64,000 nucleotides of DNA from Crotophaga sulcirostris (lineage: Eukaryota; Chordata; Aves; Cuculiformes; Crotophagidae). Below the pieces are notes generated by a model, which searched no databases, was not told the origin of the DNA, and was given only the letters and a program-made list of their open reading frames with translations. The translations under genes were made by a program, and so were the position numbers. Every line of letters starts with the position of its first letter. Within the stretch, counting starts at the first letter, position 1. This document shows positions 1 through 13,164 of this stretch, in pieces. The stretch is from assembly GCA_013397455.1 (NCBI GenBank), contig VYZB01000117.1, positions 977,487-1,041,486 of the forward strand. The letters run 5' to 3'.

Positions 1-3000
1 AAAAGGTACACACACAAAATTATACATACACATAGAGTTAGATAAAGTAAAAGTAGGAAAACACTTGTTTTCCATGCTTATTACTTGGATGAGGATATCT
101 AATGGGAAAACCTAAATATCTAGAGGACCATATTCCTCTTGTTTGTGAGCATGGCTAGCAATCCCCACATCAGTCCTTATAATAAGGGTTCCATATCCAA
201 GTACATCCTCTCCTACACTGTCTGAAAATATCCCAAGTGTTTATTCGAAGCATAGAGAAATGGTGAATGAAGACTTGTACAAACACGTCAAGTGCATGTC
301 AACACTGAAAAGCAGACCCTGCAGTTTTAAAAGTGCTTTTATGTCACTTGTGCTGAAAATGTTTCAATTGCAGTCAGTCACTATGCTGTTGTCTCATCTC
401 TCACTTCACTGAGCTTCAGTACTTCCTGCTGAGGGAGCACCCTTTTGCTGGCTCAAATCCAAAACCAAAAAGAGCACCCTCAGGTTTAATGATCCTGACA
501 AAGACGAGCAATCTTGAAACAAGTTACAGAAGTGAAACCAGTGAGAAATTGAAGTACATCTCCACGTAAGCCTGGGCTTCTGCAGCAAGTCTACTCAGAA
601 ATAGATTCACTGCCTTTCTCTTACAAAAATTGCCCCAAACTGGCAGAAACATCACAACATTTGTGATTACTGTTCTAGAATCACAGAGGAGTTTTGTGGC
701 TTTGGACCTTTTTAAATTTTTCAGTTTAGTTGCTGTTAATAGGCATTCATGTCAGCATCTGAATTAGAGAAAGACCATTCGAAGAAAATATTTCTTACAG
801 ACATAACAGTGAGGCTTATGTCAGCCTTTTGTTGCTTCTAGAAGGTCACTTTCTGGTTTTGCACTGAAAAAAATCTTCTTTTACACACAAAAGAGCTTTT
901 ATTCCATAGAGTTCAAACAGATCAGATGAGCTGTCTAACAAACCACGTTTTTCATCATCATTAGATATCTCCAAGGTGTCGTGTTGTCTGATGTTATTGA
1001 AGACTAAAGTGTTTCAGCTCTTCTTGGACAGAATATAAAATATATTTGCATGAGGTTGATTGCCTGATGTCTCTGAAGATACCTGTTTCACTGTTCTATA
1101 TAATTTGGAGTTTCTAAGGTTTATGTACAGAAATATCACATTTTCCTTACTCAGCTAAGAAGAAATGAAAATAATATCTGTCCGTTGCCTGCCAGTATAA
1201 AGTGGATTTTCATATATATCCAGGGATAACTCTTGGGTGTTGGTAAGAACTCAGAAGGAATGAAATAGCCAAATTTTCAACCAAAAAAAAAAAAACATAA
1301 AAGCTTAAAATTCCTGTGAATTGGTAAAAGAATTTTCCTCCACCTATGAGTTTTGCATCTTTTTTCCTCATAGTTACTTCTGCCAGTAACTGATCAAGAG
1401 CCAGAAAGTCACTATAAACATCATTTTTATACACTAAAAATTAGTGAATGTTCTATTTACTCAACATTCTGATGAAATTACCTGATCTAGTCAGCTCTTG
1501 AATCTCTCTACTATTTCTTTCTTGGCTGGATCCAAAGAAAACATGACCAGTTCTTCAAATGTGTGCTTGCTGTAGTCCCTGTATCCTTTCCAAAACTTCA
1601 CTTCACATTCCTATTCTTGCATAGACATTTGTTCAGAATAAAATAGCCTGGCATCCTGCTCTCATATCAAGGTGGAAAAATGATTCAATGAACACTGTGC
1701 AGCCTTGTTATACAAGAAATCTGAATTTGTTTCTGTGTTGTGACACATTTTATAGCTGACTTTAGATGAGTCATTTAGTTTCTTTATGTTTCTACTCCCT
1801 TTCTGGAGAAAAGAGGGGAAAAAAAAACCCCACCAAACAGAAATAAAATCCCTCAAAAGACTCCAAAACCCACAGAACAAATAGAACTTACTTGGCTCAA
1901 GGACTGCAATGAAATGCTCATGCATGGGAGCTACACCTCCCAGGAAAGTACTTCAGATAGTGTTTTTCTCATGGTATTCCAAACACATTCAACTTCCCCT
2001 AGCACATCAGGCAATTTGTGCTCCGTTAGTTGCTGGTATTGAACTGCTTTCCAACAATGCCCATCGTGCCATTCCTACTTCATGCCATAAATGCCATGAT
2101 TAGCTCATATTTAACAAGACAGTTTTGGAATTGGCAAAGTGGAAACCTTACTGAAGGGCTTGGACAATGACTACCAACCCACATTTATCCCTGCTCCAGT
2201 ATCATGATTTTTTTTCTAGACCCAAAATCTCTCCTTTAATACTTTTGAAACTCTTTTGCATAACACTGATTACAAGCAGGCAATGAGAGTCTTTCAAGAT
2301 CTTCAATGTTTCAATCAAGTATTATCTCTTTGTTAAACCTTAGTGAAATATCTACAAAACATTGCATGACTGTTTATAGTAGCAACTAGGACCTAGTCAG
2401 TTTACCACTTCAGAGACAGATCTACACTGGGATCTTCATGCTGCCCTCTACTACAATTGTAGTTTTCAAATAGCTTTTATCTTACAACACAGCCAAACAG
2501 CAAGGAATTTTACAAAAAAGATACTAAAGAAAAAAGTGGAAGATAACTTTAAAGGTTAAATGTGGTAAATTTTAATCAAGAATGATCAACGCAGAATGGA
2601 TTAATTCTACACTGGTTTGTATCCATACAACCTAACCAAATCTGGTAGGAAGGGACAAAAGCAGAACCTGGTGGTTTGAAAGATAGGGAGCTTAGAGTGC
2701 CTTATGTATTAGGCAGGTTCCCCCAGGGTCAGTGTCTCAATACACAATGAGTTTGAGCAGCAGTAGTTTCAAAGAAGGGTCACAAGCTGCATTCCCATTA
2801 AGTGCTTTCAGCCAAAAAAAATACATTAGCCTCTAAAAATTACCCAAACAAAACAAATCTGAACACATATAAGCAGTGATGAGTTTGTAGTGATTTTTAC
2901 ATGTGACAGAATACGATCTATGTTTAAAGAGTCCCTGTCTCAGGAAAGTGATGGCTCTCCAGTGGGGTACATCCAAGACATATGAAGACTTCAGGAACTT

Positions 3001-6000
3001 GCTTTCTTTGGAACATCTGAGAGTCACACATCAAGGAGGTTTTGGTAGACAGAGAGTCACAGGAATGTTACTGGGCTTTGGTTCAGATGATGCAAAACAT
3101 AGGTACTACAGATTGCCAATACTGCTGAGAAACAGCAACACAATGAGACACAGAGATGCAGGAAAAAATATGGTATGACTATTGGTATTGAGTTTACATT
3201 GAATACCCACAAAATGATGTTGAAAGGGAATGTGGAAGACACACTTGATAACTACACTGAGACAAAGAGCAAAAGCAGACTATCAAGCACATACTCCCAT
3301 GCAATGATGGAGAATCTTTAAAGAACCTTTTCATATGAGATTGGTCTCCATATTTGGATGTACAATTTAGGCGTCTACATGTGCACCTCTTCCCATTGCA
3401 GTCGATAGAATTGTCACAGCTTGGAGAATTTCCAGTGCCCTCTAAAATAGGAAATTCAGAATTGGAGAGAGTCACATAAGTAGACTGTTTCTAAATCTCT
3501 CATTACTTCCAGAAGTTTAATAGATTTAAAAATCTTTTTTTAAACTCTTCATGTTCTCCAGTAACATATTTGAAATTAGAATAAAGTATTCCAGTAGTAG
3601 TCACTGAGCCTAAGTAACGACCTAATACTTCCTTCCCATTGGTATTTGTAGTTGCCTTCATACAAAGTCCAACCAAATACAAAGCCACTTATTAAACCCT
3701 GGATCTTTATATTCATACGTGAAAATATTCAGATTATTATTATTACTACTTTTAACTCCTTTCCTGAATATATTCAAACATTACATCAAAATAGTTAGCA
3801 GGTAAAGTGTTTTTAAAGTTATGTAAATTAAAAATCATATTTGTTAACTTAGCTGACCCAAATATGGTAATTAAGATAGAATTAATCTCTCTTGAGGAGA
3901 CATAAAACATATAAAATCAAGACACGTTGGAATCCAGCCCAGCAAAAGGTTATGCAGAGAGGATATACTGAACCATTTAGTCAACAACTTTGCACTAATC
4001 TTTTAAAATAAGGTTATAAATGCTAAATTTTAAAACACTAGAATAAACTAAAAATTTAAGGACTTTATTTCTAACCCTACGAAGCAGAATCTTAATTCCA
4101 TCTTCAGAATGAGATAATTTCATATGAATACACACTGTTCTGAGGTTAGCCATGCTTTTTGTTAGAGGAAGGAATAGATCTTGCAAGAGCATCCAGTGGG
4201 CAAATCATTAACTCAGTTCTCTCTAGCAAAAAACTCCAGTTAAATGCTGGAGAATAGAGACATGCTGTTGAAAAAAGAGATGCATAACCTAGTTTTAAAA
4301 ATAAAAACAACACAAATGTTCCAAGGAAGGGGAATAAATTTGTCAAGAAATGAAAGCAAAAGAAGGACTAAGGATAGAAGGAGTCCTTTCCAGGAGGACT
4401 CATAGTCTTACACAGAGAACACATCATCTCAAAGGCAATTAAATCTAAACAGGTATTTGTTAGTCTTCACCCTCCGTAACTTCCAAGTACTTTTCTTTCA
4501 GGGAAGAGAGATTATTCCTGGTTCCTTTGAAAAATTTGGATCTTCAGTTGATTTCGGGCTCCAAAAATGTTGAAATATTGTCCTGAGATGAGCATAGATA
4601 AGTTAGAAAGGGAACCCAAACAAAACTGAAGTCTAAAGGACTGTATCCCTAGGAAAAATTCGATTGTGTACACAGCACCAAATTGACAGGACACCACCCA
4701 AACCCACTTGCCTAAGGAACGTTTGTAATTCAAGGCTGTGATTCACACAACACATCGGCAATGGTTCAAAAACACGGGAGTCTAATTTTCAAACAGGAAG
4801 GTATTGATTTCTCTTGGTGCATTGGAAGTCAATTGGACATAAAGGAAGTCTGCTTCTTTCAGGAGATGTATGGATGCATCCTTCACAAGGCATCCGGGGA
4901 TTTCTAATTCCCTCATTTTATTAATCCAAAAGAGTATGGACTCATTAGACAACACAGGAAGGAAGTGTAAGAAAGCTATTAGAGAGAGAAGTTGCCGTCC
5001 CATGCCAACAGTCCTCTCATCATCACTCACAAAGGATGAACACATACTTCAATCCCAAAAAATCTAAGAAAATTTATCAGAGGAAGCCCTTAAAATGCCT
5101 AAATAGGTTAAATATTGTTGAATAGGTGCATTTGCATTTTAAAACTTGTCAACTTTGAACAGGAGACAGAAATTGGTGCTTTATTAGGCACTGAACAATT
5201 TCTATGTCATTTAGATCTCTTCTTTGCCCTCAGCAAGCAACTCTTCCCTTTGCCTGTTTGTACAGCCTTGGCACTAGGGGTCCATCATTCCCAGCATTTA
5301 GTTCGCGAGGCTCTGACAGTCTTATCGTCTTATAAATAGAAAAACATTTGCGTCAGCCACTACACTATGTTAATTCCCCAAATTGCCATATTTTCATTGC
5401 CCGTTATAAAACATCCTTTTTTCCTCCTCATCAGGGAATGATCTCTTGTGTAAAGGAGATAAATGTGGTTAACAGTCTAATTAATCCTCACGTTAGATCA
5501 TATTTTCTTAGAAGGAAATACATAAATTTGTAGAAGGCAAAGAAAGAATATCAATGAAATGGAAGATCCACTTTCCCAAAAAGACACTTCAGATTTTCTG
5601 TCCAATTATATTGCTTCTAATTGCAACATTTCACATATTATTCCTTCCATTCAGATGATTTCCATTTCCATTCCCATTTCTCAGGAGGATCTTGCAAAGA
5701 TGATAGTTCTCTGTTTGTTAAGCCACACTCCCACAACAGTGCATTCCCATGTGAACAGAAGAAAGTGGCTTTGCTCCCCTGAGAGACAAACTTCCCTTCG
5801 CTCCTCCTGTTCTCCCCACAATCTGCCACAATACAGGAGTTATACTGGATCATTCCATGACCTTTGCAATACAAGTATTCCTAATGGGTGGTCTCAGTTT
5901 CCCCACTTAGCAAAAGACTTCTTTGGATTTCCTACCATATATGACCTCGTCTTATCACCAGTATGGTTATTCTTATTTATCTAGAGGAGCAGTTAATCAG

Positions 6001-8560
6001 ATGACTGTGAGGATATTTCACAGGGCAATGAAGCAGCAATTAATTTGTTCATAATAGTACAGTGCGTTGAAAGAGGTAAATAGCTGTAAGTGCTGGGTAC
6101 TGTAATTAAGAAATTGCTAGACACAGACAAACTGAAAAAAAATCTTATCTGAAATTGCTACAGAACTATTCACCCTCTGTCTGTGGGTACTGTTCTTACA
6201 GCAGCCACTGATTGCGCAGCAGTCAGCTTGAGAAGGTTTTAACAATTGTTTAACAATAAACACCTTGCCCTGATTTCAGTGTCCCTATCTTGAGAAACTA
6301 ACTTTCATGGTGATATTTTTTCTAGTTTAGGCACCAGCAGGTCATTTTAAGTAAACAGATTTATTTCTCAAGAAACCACTTCATCTGCATACAATGATGG
6401 ACTGGAATCATTGGTCCATCTCAGGTGCTTTAGCATTATTACAAGGGGAAAGCAGGTAGGAAGAATAAGTTTCTCCCATGCCTGGAGATCAGTTTCAATA
6501 ACTTAAAACACTTGTAGCAAGTGGAAACTCTTTAAATTTTTGTCATGCCCACAGGTGGTGGTGAATATACTCATATTGCAAATGAGACTTAATTTTTGCT
6601 TCAAAGCAGGCCCTGAACTTTTTTCTTTGTCTCATAGTCACCTATATCATTAGAATCACTTCAACAATTAATTGGCCACAAAGTGGTGCCACCTCATTCT
6701 GCACTGATCAACAGAGGACAGTGACCTGCAGCAAGGAGCAACTTGGGCAAGGATCAGGATGGCTCACCACTGAGTCATTAATGATTTGCATCACTGATGG
6801 AGGAAGAACATCATTACTGTAGCTCAGACACTGTTAAAAAGGTGTAAAGGATTTATCTACTGTGGTCTACTAATTTGAGAAATCCCAAAGACTTTTGTTG
6901 ATTCTTTATGTCAAACCAGAGAGCTTAATTAAAATATTGTCTCTCTAGGCAAGAAACCAAGTAAAATCATCCTTCCACATATAAAAAAAAAAAGAAGTAA
7001 AGGCAATGTGACTTGTCTTATATGTGCCTTTCCAGTACAATATGTAAAATCTGGTCTCACTGGTTGTGTACAGAGTACTTGTTCGCAACATTTAAGAAAA
7101 CAAATCTGCTTTTCCAGACAAAACTTGATAGTGAGGTCAACCAGGATGCATAGCAGCTCAAGTCCACTTGCAGTCTAGCCTGATTTTGCAGGTACAACAC
7201 CCAAGGTAGAGAAAGCATAGGTTAACAGTTCAAACTCTTGCCCAAATCCAAGCAAGCAAAACTTTAGGGGATTAGACTTTTCTACCCATAATGCACTCCA
7301 AAACTTGTCTTTGTTTTGTGATATTTCTTCATGTTGTCTGTTAAATACTGAGTTGACATCATGGGATTGATCGTTTCAAAACCACATTTCCTTATATTTC
7401 TAGTAAAATTAAACAAATTTAAGCAACAGCTCAGTTTGCTTTCAGAAATATGTGCAGATCTGCCACTTTATTGATTTTGTGGCAATCACAAATCTGCAGT
7501 CTCTCCTCAAGCCCCAAAATATATCATCGTGCTGAACAACAGCATTTGAACCATTATGGGCTAACAGTCACTCCTGGTAACACAAGCGTGTGGAGCGCAG
7601 CCATAGAGCTTGGGTGCACAGATCCAGGGTTCTCCAAGGCTCATTATAACCATAGGGAGCTTACTGCAGTACTTCCAGTTTCCATGCAGTTAGCTAGGCA
7701 AAAAATAGATATGGTTTGCTTAGCACAAGATTTCTATGTGTTGGGAGAAAGCCACCAACATGTAGGAAAATGAAATTAAACAGAACAGCCCTTTATATAA
7801 AGAGATTTGTCCATATGAGACTGAAGAAACACTCTGAGACAAAAAGGAATATTCACAATTCCTTGGGGGTTTTTGTCCATCTATTGTGACAAAGTGGACC
7901 ATTCTGAACAGGGTCAGATGAGGTAATGTCTCAAACGTCAACTCAAAACACAACTCAAACTGACTTCATAGCATTTTTGGAGACACATAGTGCAAAGACC
8001 CTGATTCTGCAGGAAAACAGCAAAATGAAGAAGCCATTTTTTTACATTAAAGATGCCCAAATAAAACAAAATTAACTGGATTATTCAGGTTTCCCACAGC
8101 TTTACGAAGACATCTGAAGTATAGAAACCAATCAGCAGGGGAATTTTTAACCAATCTCACACTACTGAAAGTATCCTATGTTTCTTTTTCAATGTTGCAC
8201 TGCAGTTTTTTGCCTCAGCAGACTACAAAGACAGTAGACTGTTTTAAAGCTACATATGTTCGTGTTGTCGTTCCAAGACAGAATTATCATCATCAACTTA
8301 ACTTGGCAAAGCCTGTTATTTCTACATCTTAACCAGTCTAATTAAGCCTGCTATTTCATGAGTGGAAAGATCACAGTAAAAAAATAAACTTTCAGCACAT
8401 ACGTCCCCACCTCCAAAAACGTGGTATGATTTTAAGAAACACACAATGTAGCAGTTAATATATTTCAACAACTTGGGTGGGGGGGGTTACAGGTGGAATA
8501 CTGGCTGAAACACAAGTGAAGATGACAAACTATCTGTCCTGAAATATGGGTATTGTACCA
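1..8560. other. Unique non-coding sequence, no gene seen
   Basis: AT-rich sequence with stop codons frequent in all six frames. The longest open frame is 141 codons on the plus strand (5559-5984), which has no motif, signal peptide or family resemblance that I can see and is probably chance. I see no CR1, LTR or tandem repeat here. A stretch at about 6640-6850 is denser in recognisable transcription-factor motifs and is listed separately. It could be intergenic or inside a long intron; the sequence alone does not decide. Confidence 0.7.
6640..6850. promoter_or_regulatory. Candidate conserved regulatory stretch (AP-1 and octamer motifs)
   Basis: This repeat-free stretch contains a perfect AP-1 site TGAGTCA at 6771-6777, directly followed by a homeodomain-type TTAATGA and a perfect POU octamer ATTTGCAT at 6784-6791. 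It also has an AATTAATT core near 6668-6675. Clustered AP-1, homeodomain and POU sites within 25 bases are common in enhancers, but each motif is short and can occur by chance. Conservation cannot be judged from one genome, so the enhancer role is inference. Confidence 0.25.
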
Positions 8561-8619
8561 CAACAAACAAACAAACAAACACACACACACACAAATATAT
8601 AATTAATAAATAAACAAAG
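8561..8619. repeat. Compound simple repeat (CAAA)n-(CA)n-AT-rich
   Basis: About five CAAA units run directly into about seven CA units, followed by an AT-rich stretch with AATAAATAAA. This is a compound microsatellite and is likely to vary in length between individuals. No transposon is recognisable next to it. Confidence 0.9.
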
Positions 8620-11600
8620 AAACTTGAATATGGATCCAAGGTGTCTCTTCACCACAGATTCACTGCTACAAAATATCTCAAGGTATTATGTCTTTCTTCC
8701 TCTGAAACCCTTACGACCACATCTCCATTTATTCAAAGACAAACCCGCAATTCTAAGAATAAACAGACCCAAGACAGTGAATAACTGGTTTGTCTTTTCC
8801 ATTCGACACCAATCATAGTAACGAGACTTTCCTTGAAAAATAAACAAGCTACATAATTAGTGTGCTATCCAGAGTCTCTTATATTCCTCATTTCAAGGAA
8901 CACCAGTCACTCGCATCCCACATTACTTTCATTCCACTCAGGCACAACGTCCTTCTTAATGCTATCACACAGCATTAATTCTGTTAGAAATGCCAAATCA
9001 CATAAGCAGAGTGATACAAAATATTGTTTACAACACTGTAAGGAATCCCATAATGTTTTATATTTCCTGCCAAAATTATATATATGTTTCCACTTCACAT
9101 TTGAGCCTTGGCAGCCTCATAATTATGCTTCACAGCTTAGTTAAGAGATGAGTTCACACTCTCATGAGATGTTCATATAACTCCAAGTGAACGAGTCAGG
9201 TGTTGGAAGATAACTTCCAGATCACAACTGCACAAGTCAAGGAACACAGCACACTTTAGAAAAGCTGACTATTAAAGCATATGAGAGAGGAAAGGAAAGA
9301 TGTAATCTTGAATCTTAAGGGAATGCACAACATTTAGCTATCGCCGTCCCCTGGCTGGCTTGCTGACTGATGGCAAGAGCTACAGATGGAAAAGGTGGGA
9401 GGTAGTTAAATGGAAAGCTGTCCAGCTCTTACACTTTCCAGACTGTCAACAGCTCTTCTGTGTTACTTTTTTATAAAGCTTTTTCAATTTTCCCAGGAAG
9501 AACTGTTCATAGATTTAATTACACTAAAATTCTAAAATACAACATTGAAAAAGAAAACAAAGACACTTCAGTTCTCCTGAATTCAGTAAGGACCATGTCA
9601 TTGATTCCCACCAGCTTCACACGGACCCTCAGAAAATAATTACAACAGGTCACCTCAGCTTAGGGACAGCTTCTTTCAGGACTTGACTGTCTAAAGCTCA
9701 ATTATGAGCCAGAGGGCCCCATCTCTTTACGAGGTCCACACACTTCCAAACTGCTGCCTGTTTCTCTGAGCGCATCCAGTGACATTTTCTCCAAGGCTGA
9801 AATGCAACAGTTCCCTCAGATCAGCCTGTACAAGCTGGGAAGTCTCGCTAGAGCTAGTTTTTAGACATGACATTGTTTTTATACCTTACCCTTTCCCCTC
9901 CTATCTTCAAAAGCCAGTTATGTGCAAACTGAACTTAAAAGAGAGTAATAAGGTTTGACAGAGATCTGAAGCCTAAGATAATAACTTACCAAGGTGTTAA
10001 GTCTCCTGAGCCTTTTGTAATAAATAAATGGCATACTGTAAAACACAAATGAGCATCACTGCGGCTGCGATTTCATTGTCCCGACAGGGGACCTGTGCCT
10101 GGCACGAGGCCAGCTACGTAATTCAATACCGAGAGAGCGCACACAAATGGACCTCGGGAGGAGGATCGATTTTAATGTAATCCCATCTACTAATCAAAAG
10201 AGACCGAGGGATTAACATTCACTAGGAAATGTCTGCTCAAAGTTGTCATAGTTTATTGATAAAGATAGCTTGGTTTTAATTAAGATACAAAATGTTTATT
10301 CCAGGTCTAATTTTAGCTACAAATAATCAGTTATTGATGATGTGTCTGCCTGAATTGTTTTAACCTGCCTCAGAATGTTGGTTTTTAACTAGATTAGCCA
10401 GAGTGGAATGTTTTTTCATTCTGCAAGGAGATCACATTCGCATACTCTCTTCATCCTCCAGGCATGAGTTGTCCATCGTTTCCTATTTTCTCAATACAAA
10501 ATGCATCACTGTCCTTATGCTAAACCTAACTCATGACTATCCACCACTGTTTATCCACCTGCAAGACTGTGTACAGCTTTGTCTATCCTAGGACATGCTG
10601 AAAGTAGCAAGCCAGTACGTACACTTCAAAAGGCCAGATGAGACCTCAAAAATCTAAGCAAGACGTGCTCAAAAACGTTATCTCCTGCCTCATCTCTTCA
10701 GACAGAGCAGAAAACATCCTATGTGGCCCAGTTTTCCAAGGTAAGTAGAACTGAATTATTTGAAACTGCATTCAATGACAAAGCATAACACACATATCTT
10801 CTTAGCCCTGTGCCCCACCCTCTCCATCACTCTTGAAAATTACCATCTGTAAATACTAATCCTGTAAATCCTTCTGGTTGTGATTGCCTTTCAAAAATAT
10901 AAATCACACAAACAGCCATTTTCAATGGTACTTGGCAAACTGATGCATGCTTTTATGACCCACAAGAAGCTTCATTCCTCAGAGGGGCAGTGCTTGCAGA
11001 AGATGTTGTCCACTCAGGGGGTACTTCTCCTTGAGTCTTGGAAAGCAACTGCAAGCCAAGGCTTAGCTTCAAAGGGCTGACAAACCTCATCTAACCTAGT
11101 GCTGTAGCATAAACAGCAGTCAGGCTGACCAGCATTACCTAGAAAGGCAGGGCTTTTGCTGCAGTGGGGTGTACAAAATAATTTTCCCAGTTTCTTTCAT
11201 TCTGCCTCTGCAAGAACCTGGGGGGCAAGTGAGGACCCTGCGATGTAATTTCACCAAACCTTAGGCTCAGACCCAGGGTCAGAACTGAACTTTAGCATCT
11301 GGAGTCTCTGTAACAGGCCACGGACACAGATAGCTCTGTCACAGTGGTCATAAACACATCTGTGTTTCCTAATTTGACTCAAATCACAGTACATTCTATT
11401 TCCACATTTTTGTTCGAGGAGCTGCATTCAAGTAGTCAGATCAAGGTGTAGTAACTAAGTCCTACTTCTGTGTGCTAAAACACATAGCCTTACAGCCCAA
11501 CTGATTCTTTGCTAATGTCCCACTTCCATGGTTTGAATGGGTTGCTTTCAAGGTGTGATTTAATTTAAAAGCCCTAGCTTTACTTCTTTGACAAGCACTC

Positions 11601-12727
11601 AGCTGCCTCCAACTCTCTGCTGCAGAGCTGTCAGTCCAAACTCACCCCTGCTCATTTCCCAGACCTGCTGATAGCTCTTTATTCATACCTTGCCAGTACA
11701 AAGTGCAGGGCTTGTTCCCCTCCCACCCACTTATTTGCAATCAGCTGGTGCAAATATGACTCATCCACTTCTAATACCGACTTCAGAGACCCGTTCAAGG
11801 AGTATATTAGCTGATCTCACAGTAGCTGTAACCTTTGTAATTAGTTGCAAACATTTAGAGGGGGATAATTTTAAACATTGCCGTTTTCTTCCTCTTCTTT
11901 CCCCGGGTTAGAAGAGCATTGGATCCTTCTTAGAGACAGATGGCAGCAAACAAAAGAACATGATCCTACCGGGAAAACTGGTCCACTCCTCAGAAGAGAG
12001 GGAGGTTGGATGGTTAGAACTCTGTAGGAGAGGAGAGGGAGGTTGAAAGAAAGCTCCCTTCCTATGGAAGGATGCTGAGATGTGGGGGAAACAGAGGTTA
12101 GTTAAAAGTTGGAATGAAGGGGAATGAAGGTATGGAGAGGGAAACCAGTCAATGAAAGGAAGAACAGGGATGATTTAGTTTATTTTATCAGAAAATACAA
12201 CAATCTCAAACCCACCTAAGATAAAGTTGCTACAGTTATCAGTTAGAATATGATATTTATTTCTGCCTAACTCCAATTGCTTTCAGGGACCCGCTCAAGC
12301 TGAACAATATTCCAAGATGTAGAACTCCCATTCTGCTTCTCAGAGACACCAAGCCAAAGGACGGAAGGAGTTGAGCATCTCTTATGAGACAAAGCAGCAC
12401 AAAGATAGACCCACCTCAAGATCATTCTTCCCAAACTGGAAAAAAGGGGAGCAGGATGAGATTTCATTTTGTTTGCAAGTGAGGGAGGAATAGAAGGAGC
12501 TACCCTTCAAAACTAGAAACAGGTCAGCATAGATCTCTACCTTGGTTAACAGGGAGAAGGGCAAAAGCAAAACCAAATACGTGGGGGCCATGCCTTAGCA
12601 GTCAGCACGGTGGTTTGCTGGGTTTAACACTGAGATGAAACAGAAACGCGTGGGCTTCCCATGCAGGGAAAAGAGAAATGAATAGAGAGGAGCTGAGGGC
12701 AAGTCAGCAGGAGGAAATGGTCAGCAT
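8620..12727. other. Unique non-coding sequence, no gene seen
   Basis: No recognisable exon, RNA gene or mobile element. Open frames are short (under 100 codons) and match nothing. The part at about 10,040-10,340 stands out for its CpG content and homeodomain-type motifs and is described separately. The part from about 11,920 to 12,720 is purine-rich on the plus strand (many GGAGAG and GAAGG words) without a clear repeat unit. Confidence 0.65.
10040..10340. promoter_or_regulatory. Candidate conserved non-coding element with retained CpGs
   Basis: Ten CpG dinucleotides fall between 10,062 and 10,206, in a neighbourhood where CpG is nearly absent. The block also carries ATCGAT (10,165-10,170, onecut/CUT-type), TAATCC (10,178-10,183, OTX/bicoid-type), TACGTAATT, TTATTGATAA and TTTTAATTAAG. 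No open frame or splice pair is convincing here. CpG retention with dense homeodomain cores is typical of unmethylated or strongly conserved regulatory DNA in vertebrates. The enhancer call is inference and needs cross-species alignment. Confidence 0.35.
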
Positions 12728-13164
12728 AGGGCCACGAAGTCGGTGAAGGGTTTAGAGGGGAAGCAGCGTGAGGAGTGGCTAAAGTCACTTGGTCTGTTCA
12801 GCCTGAAGGAGAGAAGACCAAGGGGAAACCTCATCCCAGTGTTCAGCTTCCTTACAAGGGGAGGAGGACGAATAGGTGCTGATCTCTCAACCAATGACAG
12901 GACCCAAGGGAACAGCAAGAAGATGCGCCGGGGGAGGTTTAGGTTGGATATTAGGAAAAGGTTCTTCACCCAGAGGGTGGTGGAACACTGGAACAGCTCC
13001 CCAGGGAAGCAGTCACGACTCCAAGCCTGACAATATTCAAGAAGCATTTGGACAATGCCCTCAGACACATGGTGTGAATGTTGGGGTTGTCCTGTGCAGA
13101 GACAGGAGTTGGTTTTGATGATCCTTGTGGGTCCCTTCCAACTCAGGACATTATGATTCTATGA
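12728..13164 (+). mobile_element. CR1 LINE, 5'-truncated, 3' end intact
   Basis: The segment matches the distal part of avian CR1: the end of the reverse transcriptase region, where the CR1 phrase for LFSLKERRPRGNLIPVFSFL is visible in frame, then the 3' part with TTCACCCAGAGGGTGGTGGA and AACACTGGAACAGCTCCCCA. It ends in the CR1 tail TGGGTCCCTTCCAACTCAGG followed by TTATGATTCTATGA. CR1 elements of about 4.5 kb encode ORF1 and an endonuclease/reverse transcriptase protein; this copy keeps only the last 0.44 kb and cannot move itself. 5' truncation is normal for LINE insertion. The tail reads well, so the copy is among the better preserved in the window. Confidence 0.95.

Noticed and set aside
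5559..5984. 141-codon plus-strand open frame
   Set aside because: No recognisable motif, with a shadow frame on the other strand; no supporting signals.
12721..13118. Overlapping open frames of 80-115 codons on both strands
   Set aside because: All lie inside a CR1 copy; the plus-strand ones are remnants of its coding end and the minus-strand one is a shadow.
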